Below are positions 7,910 to 17,660 of a stretch of 64,000 nt of DNA, piece after piece. The stretch lies in the NCBI RefSeq assembly GCF_042682545.1, contig NZ_JBHUHQ010000017.1; one strand, 5' to 3'. The stretch is from Ornithinibacillus salinisoli (lineage in GTDB: Bacteria; Bacillota; Bacilli; Bacillales; Amphibacillaceae). A program made the translations under genes and the position numbers. Numbering within the stretch: position 1 is the stretch's first letter; every line of letters begins with the position of its first letter. The notes below the pieces were generated by a model that was not told the DNA's origin, made no database searches, and saw only the letters and a list, made by a program, of their open reading frames with translations.

Positions 7910-9201
7910 TAGAACGATACACCAGAGAAGAAATGGGATCAATTTGGACAGAGGAAAATAAATTTAAGGCATGGTTAGAAGTAGAAATTTTAGCATGTGA
8001 AGCATGGAGCGAGCTTGGAATTATTCCAAAAGAAGATGTAAAAAAACTACGCGAAAATGCTTCTTTTGATATCAATCGAATTTATGAGATTGAGCAACAA
8101 ACCAGACATGATGTTGTTGCCTTTACGCGAGCGGTGTCAGAAACACTTGGGGAAGAAAGAAAATGGGTACATTACGGTCTAACTTCCACAGATGTCGTGG
8201 ATACGGCACTATCTTACCTATTGAAGCAAGCCAATGATATTATCCGCAAAGATCTATTTAACTTCGTAGAGATCTTAAAAAACAAAGCAGTAGAACATAA
8301 ACATACCGTGATGATGGGAAGAACACATGGTGTGCACGCTGAACCAACTACATTTGGGTTGAAAATGGCATTATGGTACGAGGAAATGAAGCGGAATGTC
8401 GAGCGTTTTGAGCTTGCTGCAGATAATGTCGAGTTCGGAAAGCTGTCTGGTGCGGTTGGTACATACGCGAATATCGATCCGTTTGTTGAACAATTTGTTT
8501 GTGGGAAATTAGGATTATCACCTGCGCCGGTATCTACTCAAACCTTACAACGTGATCGTCATGCGGCATATGTTTCTGCATTAGCTTTAATTGCAACATC
8601 CATTGAGAAATTCGCAACGGAAATTCGTAGCTTGCAAAAAACAGAAACTCGTGAGGTGGAGGAGTTTTTTGCAAAAGGACAAAAAGGATCTTCCGCTATG
8701 CCACATAAACGTAACCCGATTGGTTCTGAAAACATGACAGGGATGGCTAGGGTGATTCGCGGACACATGGTTACCGCTTTTGAAAATGTATCCCTTTGGC
8801 ATGAGCGTGATATTTCTCATTCATCTGCAGAACGTGTCATTCTACCTGACGCTACGATTGCATTAAACTACATGCTCAATCGGTTCAGCAATATCGTGAA
8901 AAATCTAACGGTGTTTCCAGAAAATATGAAGCGTAATATTGATAAAACACATGGTGTTATTTTCTCACAACGCGTATTGCTTACATTAATTGATAAAGGT
9001 ATGGCACGAGAAACGGCATATGATATTGTGCAACCAAAAGCGATGGAAGCATGGGAAACAGAGACCCATTTCAAGGAACTTGTGAATGCAGATGAACAGA
9101 TTACATCTTTACTTACGGAAGATGAAATAAATGCTTGTTTTGACTACACATACCATTTAAAAAATGTCGATGCAATCTTTGATCGCATTGGCTTAAGCTG
9201 A
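7906..9201 (+). CDS. purB: Adenylosuccinate lyase
   Basis: PurB acts twice in purine synthesis: it splits SAICAR to AICAR and adenylosuccinate to AMP, releasing fumarate. The 431-residue protein of the fumarase/aspartase superfamily has the signature GSSAMPHKRNPIGSENM (about residues 262-278) with the mobile catalytic serine, the TSTDVVDTALSY segment and GRTHGVHAEP with a catalytic-site histidine. The start overlaps the purK stop in ATGA, and GAGGAGG lies upstream. Confidence 0.96.
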   Translation: MIERYTREEMGSIWTEENKFKAWLEVEILACEAWSELGIIPKEDVKKLRENASFDINRIYEIEQQTRHDVVAFTRAVSETLGEERKWVHYGLTSTDVVDTALSYLLKQANDIIRKDLFNFVEILKNKAVEHKHTVMMGRTHGVHAEPTTFGLKMALWYEEMKRNVERFELAADNVEFGKLSGAVGTYANIDPFVEQFVCGKLGLSPAPVSTQTLQRDRHAAYVSALALIATSIEKFATEIRSLQKTETREVEEFFAKGQKGSSAMPHKRNPIGSENMTGMARVIRGHMVTAFENVSLWHERDISHSSAERVILPDATIALNYMLNRFSNIVKNLTVFPENMKRNIDKTHGVIFSQRVLLTLIDKGMARETAYDIVQPKAMEAWETETHFKELVNADEQITSLLTEDEINACFDYTYHLKNVDAIFDRIGLS

Positions 9202-9211
9202 GGTGACAGAC

Positions 9212-9922
9212 ATGAAGGCAGAGCTTTTGTATGAGGGAAAAGCTAAAAAAGTTTATCGTGCGGAAACAGCGACAAATCAACTCGTTTTATCCTATAAAAA
9301 TGATGCAACTGCATTTAATGGAAAAAAGAAGGCAAACTTCACTGGAAAAGGGCGCTTGAATAACGAAATTTCAGCGCGGATTTTCCCATATTTACATGAA
9401 AATCGGATCAAGAGTCATTTTATCCAGAGATTGAATGAGACGGAACAGCTTGTCTATGAAACAAAAATTATTCCGCTAGAAGTAGTTATTCGAAATCTAG
9501 CAACTGGAAGTTTAGTAAAACGACTTGGAATTGCAGAGAAAACATCATTCAATCCTCCTTTAATCGAATTATTTTATAAAAATGATGATTTGGATGATCC
9601 ATTAATTAATGATGATCATGCATTACTATTAACCGATGTAAGTTATGCAGAATTGAACGAGATAAAAGCAAAAGCGCTAGAAATAAACACTGCCTTACAA
9701 GAATTATTTCAATCTATCCATTTAGATTTAATAGATTTCAAGCTAGAATTTGGTCGCTTAGCAGATGGGACGATCGTATTATCAGATGAAATATCACCAG
9801 ATACTTGCAGGTTGTGGGATAGTCATACGAAGGCAAAAATGGATAAGGATGTTTTTCGTCAAGGTATTGGCGATTTGATTGGTGTGTATGAAGAAATATT
9901 ACAACGACTGGAGGCAAGATAG
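9212..9922 (+). CDS. purC: SAICAR synthetase
   Basis: PurC joins aspartate to CAIR with ATP. The 236-residue protein has LLYEGKAKKVY at the nucleotide site, EVVIRNLATGSL, and the family signature DEISPDTCRLWD near the end. A GTG at 9203 is in frame, but GAGGTG itself looks like the ribosome site for the ATG at 9212, so the shorter start is chosen. The gene follows purB by ten bases. Confidence 0.95.
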   Translation: MKAELLYEGKAKKVYRAETATNQLVLSYKNDATAFNGKKKANFTGKGRLNNEISARIFPYLHENRIKSHFIQRLNETEQLVYETKIIPLEVVIRNLATGSLVKRLGIAEKTSFNPPLIELFYKNDDLDDPLINDDHALLLTDVSYAELNEIKAKALEINTALQELFQSIHLDLIDFKLEFGRLADGTIVLSDEISPDTCRLWDSHTKAKMDKDVFRQGIGDLIGVYEEILQRLEAR

Positions 9923-9925
9923 ATT

Positions 9926-10177
9926 ATGAGAAAAGTGACGGTTTTCATTACATTAAAGCAAGGTGTACTAGATCCACAAGGAAAAGCGATTCAAACATCA
10001 TTACATTCCTTGGGATATCAAGAGGTCCAAGAAGCACGGGTAGGAAAGTATATGGAGCTACAAGTGGAAGATGGTCCTGATTTAGAAGCACGAGTGAAAG
10101 AAATGTGTGATAAATTGCTTGCGAATCCAGTAATTGAGGATTACCGCTTTGATGTAGAGGAGGCTGTTCGCTCGTGA
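9926..10177 (+). CDS. purS: FGAM synthase subunit PurS
   Basis: PurS is the small subunit that bridges PurL and PurQ in the three-part FGAM synthase of Gram-positive bacteria. The 83-residue length and the KVTVFITLKQGVLDPQGKAI opening are typical of the family. The stop overlaps the purQ start by four bases, as expected for subunits made in fixed ratio. Confidence 0.95.
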   Translation: MRKVTVFITLKQGVLDPQGKAIQTSLHSLGYQEVQEARVGKYMELQVEDGPDLEARVKEMCDKLLANPVIEDYRFDVEEAVRS

Positions 10178-10860
10178 AGTTTGCAGTCGTAGTTTTTCCA
10201 GGATCGAACTGTGACCGGGATATGTACCATGCAGTGAAGGATGTATTAGGGGAAGAAGCAGAGCTTGTTTGGTATGAAAATAGCAATCTAGCAGATTATG
10301 ACGGGATTTTATTGCCTGGAGGGTTCTCCTATGGGGATTATTTACGCTCTGGGGCTGTTGCTGCCACTTCAAATGTCATGAATCAAATAAAAGAACATGC
10401 TGCACAGGGCAAACCTGTACTTGGCGTTTGTAATGGGTTTCAAGTTTTGACAGAGTCTGGTCTACTGCCAGGAGCATTAATGCGTAATGAGCGATTATCA
10501 TTCATGTGCCATCAAGAGACCCTGATTGTTGAAAATAATGAGACATTCTTTACAACTAGTTTTACAAAAGGAGAAGCTGTTCGGTTTCCAATTGCACATG
10601 GAGAAGGGAATTACTTCTGTGATACCGATACATTAGCTGATCTCAAAGCGAATAACCAAATCGTATTTACCTACCAAAATAATCCGAACGGGTCTGTTGC
10701 GAATATTGCTGGTATCGTCAACAAAGAAGGCAATGTGCTTGGCATGATGCCACATCCAGAGCGTGCCGTAGAGTCATTACTTGGAAGTGATGATGGATTA
10801 AAGCTATTTAAGTCGATCGTCAGGAACTGGAGGGAATCCTATTATGTTGCAAACGCATGA
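10174..10860 (+). CDS. purQ: FGAM synthase, glutaminase subunit PurQ
   Basis: PurQ releases ammonia from glutamine for PurL. The 228-residue class I glutamine amidotransferase has GGFSYGDYLRSGAVAA, the nucleophile elbow VLGVCNGFQVL (Cys near residue 86) and MPHPERAVE with the catalytic His and Glu. The start is GTG, with GAGGAGG upstream inside purS. Its end overlaps purL by 17 bases. Confidence 0.95.
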   Translation: MKFAVVVFPGSNCDRDMYHAVKDVLGEEAELVWYENSNLADYDGILLPGGFSYGDYLRSGAVAATSNVMNQIKEHAAQGKPVLGVCNGFQVLTESGLLPGALMRNERLSFMCHQETLIVENNETFFTTSFTKGEAVRFPIAHGEGNYFCDTDTLADLKANNQIVFTYQNNPNGSVANIAGIVNKEGNVLGMMPHPERAVESLLGSDDGLKLFKSIVRNWRESYYVANA

Positions 10861-13063
10861 AATTAGCCCAAAGCAAATAGAACAAGACAAACTCTATCAA
10901 GAGATGGGGCTAAGCGACCAGGAATATGACATGATCATCAAGATCTTAGGGCGTCGTCCGAATTTTACTGAGACAGGAATCTTTTCTGTCATGTGGTCGG
11001 AGCATTGTAGCTATAAAACATCGAAACCACTATTGAAAAAATTCCCAACAAAAGCACCACACGTTTTGCAAGGTCCTGGTGAAGGCGCTGGAATTATTGA
11101 TATCGGTGATAATCAAGCAGTAGTTTTCAAGATTGAAAGCCATAATCATCCGTCTGCTGTGGAACCATATCAAGGTGCCGCAACTGGTGTCGGTGGTATT
11201 ATTCGTGACGTATTTTCCATGGGGGCTAGACCTATTGCATTAATGAATTCATTACGATTCGGAAACTTAACGACGGACCGTGTGAAATATTTATTTACTG
11301 AAGTAGTAAATGGAATTGCTGGATATGGGAACTGTGTTGGTGTCCCAACTGTCGGTGGAGAAGTTCAATTTGATGATAGCTATGAAGATAATCCACTCGT
11401 GAATGCAATGTGTATTGGCTTAATCAATCATGACGAAATTCAAAAAGGTATTGCAGCAGGAATTGGCAATACAGTTCTTTATGCAGGTGCTCCAACAGGT
11501 CGTGATGGTATTCATGGGGCAACATTCGCTTCCGATGATCTAGCAGAGGATTCGGATAAAGATCGACCAGCGGTTCAAGTCGGTGATCCGTTTATGGAGA
11601 AATTATTGATTGAAGCGTGTCTAGAAGTAATTCATTCTGATGCATTAGTTGGCATGCAAGATATGGGAGCGGCAGGATTAACATCATCTGCGAGTGAAAT
11701 GGCAAGTAAGGCCGGAACTGGTATGGAAATGAATTTAGACCTCGTCCCACAGCGTGAACAACATATGAACGCCTATGAGTTGATGCTTTCTGAATCACAA
11801 GAGCGTATGCTAATGGTTGTAAAAAAAGGCCGCGAGCAAGAGATTATCGATGTATTTGAAAAATATGGACTACAGGCAGTGGCTGTAGGGCATGTCGTAG
11901 AAGAAAAAGTATTCCGTTTAAAACAGCATGGTGAAGTACAAGCGGAAATTCCCGTTGATGCGTTAGCAGAGGAAGCACCAGTTTACCATTTACCTTCTGT
12001 GGAAGCAAGATACTTTAAAGAATTTCAAGCGATGGATGTAGCGGTTCCAGCTGTGGAGGATCATGGCGAAATGCTTAAGAAGCTACTGCAACAACCTACT
12101 ATTGCAAGTAAGGAATGGGTTTATGACCAATACGATTCGATGGTACAAACAAATACCGTTGTTTCTCCAGGGTCGGATGCAGCAGTTGTCCGAATAAAAG
12201 GTGCTGATAAAGCGCTTGCGATTACAACGGATTGTAATTCCCGTTATATTTATCTAGATCCGGAAACAGGTGGAAAAATTGCAGTAGTGGAAGCGGCCCG
12301 CAATATCGTATGTTCTGGTGCACGTCCACTTGGTTTAACAGATGGTCTTAATTTTGGAAACCCAACAAATCCAGAAGTGTTCTGGCAAATGGAAAAAAGT
12401 GTGGAAGGTATGAGTACGGCTTGTAGGGAGCTTGATACACCTGTCATTAGTGGAAATGTTTCTTTGTATAATCAGTCAAAAGGAAAAGCAATTTTTCCAA
12501 CACCGATTGTTGGTATGGTTGGTTTGCATGAATCATTAGACCATATTACACCTAGTTTCTTCCAACAGGCTGGTGATGTTATTTATCTTGTCGGTGATAC
12601 GATAGCTGAATTTGGTGGTAGTGAATTACAAAATGTATTGGAAGGCAAATATACCGGAAAAGCACCATCAATTGATTTACAAGTAGAAGCAAAACGCCAA
12701 AAACAACTTCTGACTGCGATTCAGCAAGGTATGGTTGCTTCAGCACATGATCTTGCGGAAGGTGGGCTAGCAGTAGCGCTAGCAGAAAGTGTTTTTCATC
12801 CTAAAGGGCTTGGATTAGAAGTAGATCTAGCAGGCGATTTAACAGTTGCCCTATTTAGTGAGACTCAATCTCGTTTTCTCGTATCTATTAATCCAGAAAA
12901 TAAAGAGCAGTTTGAAGCAGTAGTGGAAGATGCCAATCCAATTGGCATAGTAACTGCAGATGGACGTTTAACGGTTAAATCGGAAGGATCAGAGATTTTG
13001 GGAGAAGAAGTTGAGAACTTACGTGAACTTTGGAAAGGGGCTATCCCATGCTTGCTGAAATAA
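10844..13063 (+). CDS. purL: FGAM synthase subunit PurL
   Basis: PurL converts FGAR to FGAM using ATP and the ammonia passed from PurQ. The 739-residue length is that of the small PurL type, which needs PurS and PurQ, both encoded just upstream. Visible motifs are ETGIFSVMWSEHCSYKTSKP near residue 45, KIESHNHPSAVEPYQGAATG, and a second half with VSPGSDAAVVRIKG. The start lies within purQ with GGAGGGA upstream. The 3' end overlaps purF by 16 bases. Confidence 0.96.
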   Translation: MLQTHEISPKQIEQDKLYQEMGLSDQEYDMIIKILGRRPNFTETGIFSVMWSEHCSYKTSKPLLKKFPTKAPHVLQGPGEGAGIIDIGDNQAVVFKIESHNHPSAVEPYQGAATGVGGIIRDVFSMGARPIALMNSLRFGNLTTDRVKYLFTEVVNGIAGYGNCVGVPTVGGEVQFDDSYEDNPLVNAMCIGLINHDEIQKGIAAGIGNTVLYAGAPTGRDGIHGATFASDDLAEDSDKDRPAVQVGDPFMEKLLIEACLEVIHSDALVGMQDMGAAGLTSSASEMASKAGTGMEMNLDLVPQREQHMNAYELMLSESQERMLMVVKKGREQEIIDVFEKYGLQAVAVGHVVEEKVFRLKQHGEVQAEIPVDALAEEAPVYHLPSVEARYFKEFQAMDVAVPAVEDHGEMLKKLLQQPTIASKEWVYDQYDSMVQTNTVVSPGSDAAVVRIKGADKALAITTDCNSRYIYLDPETGGKIAVVEAARNIVCSGARPLGLTDGLNFGNPTNPEVFWQMEKSVEGMSTACRELDTPVISGNVSLYNQSKGKAIFPTPIVGMVGLHESLDHITPSFFQQAGDVIYLVGDTIAEFGGSELQNVLEGKYTGKAPSIDLQVEAKRQKQLLTAIQQGMVASAHDLAEGGLAVALAESVFHPKGLGLEVDLAGDLTVALFSETQSRFLVSINPENKEQFEAVVEDANPIGIVTADGRLTVKSEGSEILGEEVENLRELWKGAIPCLLK

Positions 13064-14457
13064 GGGGCTTAAATGAAGAATGTGGTGTGTTTGGTATTTG
13101 GGGTCATGAAAAGGCAGCAGAAATTACGTACTACGGTCTTCACGCTCTCCAACATCGTGGGCAAGAAGGTGCTGGTGTTGTTACAACTGATGGTGAAAGC
13201 CTGAAGCTCCATAAAGAGCAAGGCCTTGTCAATGATGTGTTTAAGGGAGTAGATTTCTCTCAGCTCAGTGGTCATGCTGCTATCGGGCATGTACGCTATG
13301 CAACGCAAGGCGACCGAACAATTGATAATGTTCAACCGCTATTGTTTCGTTCGCAGAAAGGAAGCATGGCATTAGCTCATAATGGGAATATCATGAACGC
13401 ATACAAGCTGCGTGGTGAATTGGAAAGTGCAGGCAGTATATTACAAACCTCTTCCGATACGGAAGTATTAGCCCATTTAATTAAAAGGAACGGAAAAATG
13501 AAAACGGAAGACGCATTAATTGATGCACTATCCAATCTTGTCGGAGCATATGCATTTATTTTATTAGAAGAAAACAAGATGTATGTTGCTCTTGATCCAA
13601 GAGGGCTAAGACCGTTATCGATTGGTAGATTAGGAGACGCTTATGTAGTTGCTTCTGAAACATGTGCATTTGATATTATTGGAGCTACTTATGTACGAGA
13701 GGTTAAACCTGGCGAGTTAATTACGATTAGTGATGCAGGAATGGAATCCATTCGATTTGCGGAACAAGAACAACGAAAGCTTTGTGCAATGGAATATGTA
13801 TATTTTTCCCGTCCGGACAGTGATTTAAATGAAGTAAATGTTCATGCATCACGAAAACGAATGGGGATTGAATTAGCAAAAGAATCTCCCGTAGAAGCGG
13901 ATATTGTTACAGGTGTACCTGATTCTAGTATTTCAGCAGCAATCGGCTATGCAGAACAAAGTGGCATTCCGTATGAAATAGGAATGATAAAAAATAGATA
14001 TACAGGGAGAACGTTTATTCAACCATCCCAGGAATTGCGGGAACAAGGTGTAAAGATGAAGCTATCTCCGGTAAGGGGAATTGTAGAGGGTAAACGGGTA
14101 ATCATGATCGATGATTCAATTGTAAGAGGAACAACGAGCAAGCGAATTGTGCGGATGTTAAAGGAAGCAGGAGCAACGGAAGTACATGTACGAATTGCTT
14201 CACCGGCTATAAAGAATCCATGCTACTACGGTATTGATATGTCTACCAAGCAAGAATTGATAGCTGCAAATTATTCGATTAATGGAATTTGTGAATTAAT
14301 TGGTGCGGATAGTGTGGCCTATTTATCTGCAGAAGGATTGGAAAACGCTATCGTTAAGGATGATACGATTGATCAGGGAATCTGTATGGCATGTATGACA
14401 GGGGAGTATCCAGTAATAGAGAAGAACCAAAAGGAAATTGCATATACAAGATGTTAA
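13048..14457 (+). CDS. purF: Amidophosphoribosyltransferase
   Basis: PurF makes phosphoribosylamine from PRPP and glutamine, the committed step. The 469-residue precursor begins MLAEIRGLNEE followed by Cys12, which becomes the N-terminal nucleophile after removal of the 11-residue propeptide. The PRPP-binding motif VIMIDDSIVRGTTSKR is present. Cysteines in PCYYGID and CMACM match those that bind the 4Fe-4S cluster of the Bacillus enzyme. The frame extends six codons further up, but the B. subtilis-like MLAEI start with AAGGGG upstream is preferred. It overlaps the purL end. Confidence 0.95.
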   Translation: MLAEIRGLNEECGVFGIWGHEKAAEITYYGLHALQHRGQEGAGVVTTDGESLKLHKEQGLVNDVFKGVDFSQLSGHAAIGHVRYATQGDRTIDNVQPLLFRSQKGSMALAHNGNIMNAYKLRGELESAGSILQTSSDTEVLAHLIKRNGKMKTEDALIDALSNLVGAYAFILLEENKMYVALDPRGLRPLSIGRLGDAYVVASETCAFDIIGATYVREVKPGELITISDAGMESIRFAEQEQRKLCAMEYVYFSRPDSDLNEVNVHASRKRMGIELAKESPVEADIVTGVPDSSISAAIGYAEQSGIPYEIGMIKNRYTGRTFIQPSQELREQGVKMKLSPVRGIVEGKRVIMIDDSIVRGTTSKRIVRMLKEAGATEVHVRIASPAIKNPCYYGIDMSTKQELIAANYSINGICELIGADSVAYLSAEGLENAIVKDDTIDQGICMACMTGEYPVIEKNQKEIAYTRC

Positions 14458-14474
14458 AAGGGGGAGGTGTCAAC

Positions 14475-15494
14475 ATGGCGAACGTGTATAAAGAAGCTGG
14501 CGTAGATGTAGAAAAAGGCTATGAGGCAGTAGAACGAATGAAAAAGCATATCGCTAAAACAGGACGATCCGAGGTATTAGGCGGGATTGGTGCTTTTGCT
14601 GGATTATTCGAGTTAACATCTTTCTCATATAAGGAACCTGTATTGGTTTCTGGGACTGACGGTGTCGGAACGAAACTAAAGCTAGGCTTTCAAATGGATA
14701 AACACGATACGGTTGGCGTTGATCTTGTTGCCATGTGTGTCAACGATATCGTTGCCCAAGGAGCGCAAGCCTTGTTTTTTCTAGATTACATTGCATGTGG
14801 AAAAAATGATCCAGCGATGATCGAACAAATTGTCGCAGGCATTACGGATGGCTGTGTGGAAGCTGGTGCAGCTTTAATTGGTGGAGAAACAGCAGAAATG
14901 CCGGGAATGTATGGAGATAATGAGTATGATCTTGCTGGATTTGTCGTTGGAATTGCAGAAAAAGAGAAGCTTGTATCCGGTGAAGCTATTCAAGCAGGTG
15001 ATGTAGTGATTGGTTTGCCTTCAAGCGGAATTCATTCCAACGGTTATTCGTTAGTACGCAAGCTAGTGGAAGGATTAGATTTGAAAACTACCTATGACGG
15101 CTTATCAAACTCGTTAGGTGAGGTCTTGCTTACACCAACAAAGATTTATGCAAAGCCTGTTAAAGCGGTTCTCGAACAAGTAACGGTAAAAGGTATTTCC
15201 CATATTACCGGTGGAGGGTTTTATGAAAATATTCCAAGAATGTTACCAGGTAGTTTAGGAGTGTCATTTGATCGTAATGCATGGGATGTTCCTGAGATCT
15301 TCTCGTTTTTACAAGCGAGAGGAAGTATTGCAGAAGAGGAAATGTACGGAGTATTTAATATGGGAATTGGAATGACACTTGTAGTAGAAGAAAGGGATGC
15401 CGAAAAAGCTATTTCAATTTTACGGGATGCAGGTGAAAATGCAACTATTATCGGTAATGTTGTCGCAAATGAAGGAGTGCATTTTCAATCATGA
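14475..15494 (+). CDS. purM: Phosphoribosylformylglycinamidine cyclo-ligase
   Basis: PurM closes the imidazole ring, converting FGAM to AIR with ATP. The 339-residue protein of the PurM/HypE superfamily has VSGTDGVGTKLKLGF in the glycine-rich N-terminal part, GGETAEMPGMYG, and HITGGGFYENIPRMLP in the C-terminal half. The ATG at 14475 is preceded by GGGGGAGGTG, which excludes the longer in-frame starts. The stop overlaps purN by four bases. Confidence 0.95.
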   Translation: MANVYKEAGVDVEKGYEAVERMKKHIAKTGRSEVLGGIGAFAGLFELTSFSYKEPVLVSGTDGVGTKLKLGFQMDKHDTVGVDLVAMCVNDIVAQGAQALFFLDYIACGKNDPAMIEQIVAGITDGCVEAGAALIGGETAEMPGMYGDNEYDLAGFVVGIAEKEKLVSGEAIQAGDVVIGLPSSGIHSNGYSLVRKLVEGLDLKTTYDGLSNSLGEVLLTPTKIYAKPVKAVLEQVTVKGISHITGGGFYENIPRMLPGSLGVSFDRNAWDVPEIFSFLQARGSIAEEEMYGVFNMGIGMTLVVEERDAEKAISILRDAGENATIIGNVVANEGVHFQS

Positions 15495-16051
15495 GTAAAG
15501 TAAAGGCTGCTGTATTTGCATCAGGGACTGGGAGTAATTTTCAAGCAATCATGAAAACGGAAAATTTGTCCTGTGAGATTGTACTTCTTGTCTGTGACAA
15601 ACCTGGAGCAAGCGTGATTGAAAAAGCGGATAGGTTAGGTATCCCAACATTTGTATTCAACCCGAAGGAATATGACACAAAGCAAGTTTATGAAACAAAG
15701 CTATTAGAAGTTTTGGCAGAAGCTGGAGTTACATGGATCTTTTTAGCGGGTTACATGCGACTTGTCGGACCAACGCTTTTAGAAAGTTTCAAGGAAAAAA
15801 TTGTGAATATTCATCCTTCGCTATTGCCGGTTTTTCCTGGCAAGGATGCGATTGGGCAGGCTTTTCAGGCAGGAGTCCGGACTACTGGTGTTACGGTTCA
15901 TTATATCGATGAGGGAATGGACACAGGCCCGATTATTGCACAGGAAGAAGTAGAAGTTTTACCAGAAGATACGGAACAGACATTGAAAGAACGAATTCAG
16001 GAAGTTGAACATCGGTTGTATCCAGCTGTGATAAATACGATTTTACGGTAA
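15491..16051 (+). CDS. purN: Phosphoribosylglycinamide formyltransferase (folate-dependent)
   Basis: PurN transfers a formyl group from 10-formyl-THF to GAR. The 186-residue protein has AVFASGTGSNFQAI at the substrate phosphate site, NIHPSLLPVFPG with catalytic Asn and His, and the Asp in HYIDEGMDTGPII. The start overlaps the purM stop (ATGA). It is followed by a 64-base gap before purH. Confidence 0.95.
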   Translation: MSKVKAAVFASGTGSNFQAIMKTENLSCEIVLLVCDKPGASVIEKADRLGIPTFVFNPKEYDTKQVYETKLLEVLAEAGVTWIFLAGYMRLVGPTLLESFKEKIVNIHPSLLPVFPGKDAIGQAFQAGVRTTGVTVHYIDEGMDTGPIIAQEEVEVLPEDTEQTLKERIQEVEHRLYPAVINTILR

Positions 16052-16115
16052 TTTTGGTAAATGCTGAATTTCACCTAAAAAACATACAAAATTATACCAA
16101 GTGAGGAGTCTTTCC

Positions 16116-17645
16116 ATGAATAAACGAGCACTGATCAGTGTTTCAGATAAACAGAATATCGTAGAATTTGCCCAAGGTCTTGTGAAACTCGATTTTGAGG
16201 TGGTTTCCACTGGTGGAACCCTCCGAGTTTTACAAGAAGCCGGTGTTCCGGCGGTGTCTATTGATACCATTACAGGGTTTCCAGAGATATTGGATGGTCG
16301 TGTAAAAACATTGCATCCATTTGTTCATGCGGGATTACTAGCAAAACGTGGCAACGAAAATCACAGGCAGCAACTCGAAGATAATAATATTTCCCCAATA
16401 GATGTCGTCGTTGTAAATTTGTATCCATTTAAAGAGACGTTACGTAAACAAGATGTTACACATGAAGAAATAATTGAAAACATCGATATTGGTGGACCGA
16501 CTATGTTACGCGCAGCAGCAAAGAACTATGCTGATGTGACTGTTGTTGTAGATCCAACCGATTATCCAGAGATTCTTGATTCACTTCGCTCAGGTGATCT
16601 TGACTACACCAAACGGCAACAATTGGCTGCTAAAGTGTTCCGTCATACGGCTCATTATGATGCGATGATCGCTACCTATTTTACGGAACAAACAGAAGAG
16701 GATTTCCCAGAAAACTATACAGCTACGTATGAAAAGGTGCAAACACTTCGATATGGAGAAAACCCACATCAGCAAGCAGCATTCTACAAGAATCCACTTG
16801 AAAAAGGTGGGAGCTTAGCAACTGCAAAGCAGTTACATGGAAAAGAGCTTTCCTATAATAATATTCAAGATGCAAATGCAGCTTTAGAAATATTATCAGA
16901 ATATAGGCAGCCCGCCGCAGTTGCAGTGAAGCATATGAATCCTTGTGGAATCGGGGTTAGAGAATCTATTTTTGAAGCTTTTCAAACAGCATATGATGCA
17001 GATCCAGTCTCTATCTTTGGCGGAATTGTTGCGCTGAATAGAGAAGTAGATGCAACTACTGCGGAAAAGCTGAGTGAAATATTTTTAGAGATAGTAATTG
17101 CTCCAAGTTTTTCAGAAAAGGCATTAGAAATATTAACAAAGAAGAAAAATATTCGGTTGCTGGAATTAACTTTGGAAGATAACAAAATCACAAATAAGGT
17201 AACAACTGTCGGTGGAGGCGTATTAATCCAACATAGTGATGATGGAAGCGTTGATGAAAGTCAATTAACTATAGCAACGAAACGTACACCTTCTGAACAG
17301 GAATTAGAAGACTTACTGTTTGCTTGGAAGGCGGTAAAGCATGTGAAATCCAATGCAATCGTTTTGGCGAAAGATAAGCAAACGATAGGAGTTGGAGCAG
17401 GTCAGATGAACAGGGTTGGTGCCGCAAAGATTGCTATCGAACAGGCGGGAGAAAAAACAGCACAAGCTGTCATGGCTTCTGATGCATTTTTCCCAATGCC
17501 AGACACGGTGGAAGCTGCAGCAAAGGCCGGAGTAACGGCTATCATCCAACCTGGTGGCTCCAAACGTGACCAAGACTCTATCGAAATGTGTGATTCGTAC
17601 GGAATTGCAATGGTATTTACGGGAATGCGTCATTTCAAACATTAA
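16116..17645 (+). CDS. purH: Bifunctional AICAR transformylase/IMP cyclohydrolase
   Basis: PurH carries out the last two steps to IMP. The N-terminal cyclohydrolase domain (about residues 1-190) starts KRALISVSDK and contains STGGTLRVLQ and GRVKTLHPFVHAGLLA. The C-terminal transformylase domain includes LRYGENPHQQAAFY, VKHMNPCGIG with the catalytic Lys-His, and a final QPGGSKRDQDSI motif. The product is 509 residues long. GTGAGGAG ahead of the ATG at 16116 fixes the start over an in-frame GTG at 16101. Confidence 0.95.
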   Translation: MNKRALISVSDKQNIVEFAQGLVKLDFEVVSTGGTLRVLQEAGVPAVSIDTITGFPEILDGRVKTLHPFVHAGLLAKRGNENHRQQLEDNNISPIDVVVVNLYPFKETLRKQDVTHEEIIENIDIGGPTMLRAAAKNYADVTVVVDPTDYPEILDSLRSGDLDYTKRQQLAAKVFRHTAHYDAMIATYFTEQTEEDFPENYTATYEKVQTLRYGENPHQQAAFYKNPLEKGGSLATAKQLHGKELSYNNIQDANAALEILSEYRQPAAVAVKHMNPCGIGVRESIFEAFQTAYDADPVSIFGGIVALNREVDATTAEKLSEIFLEIVIAPSFSEKALEILTKKKNIRLLELTLEDNKITNKVTTVGGGVLIQHSDDGSVDESQLTIATKRTPSEQELEDLLFAWKAVKHVKSNAIVLAKDKQTIGVGAGQMNRVGAAKIAIEQAGEKTAQAVMASDAFFPMPDTVEAAAKAGVTAIIQPGGSKRDQDSIEMCDSYGIAMVFTGMRHFKH

Positions 17646-17660
17646 TAAGGGGGACTTCCA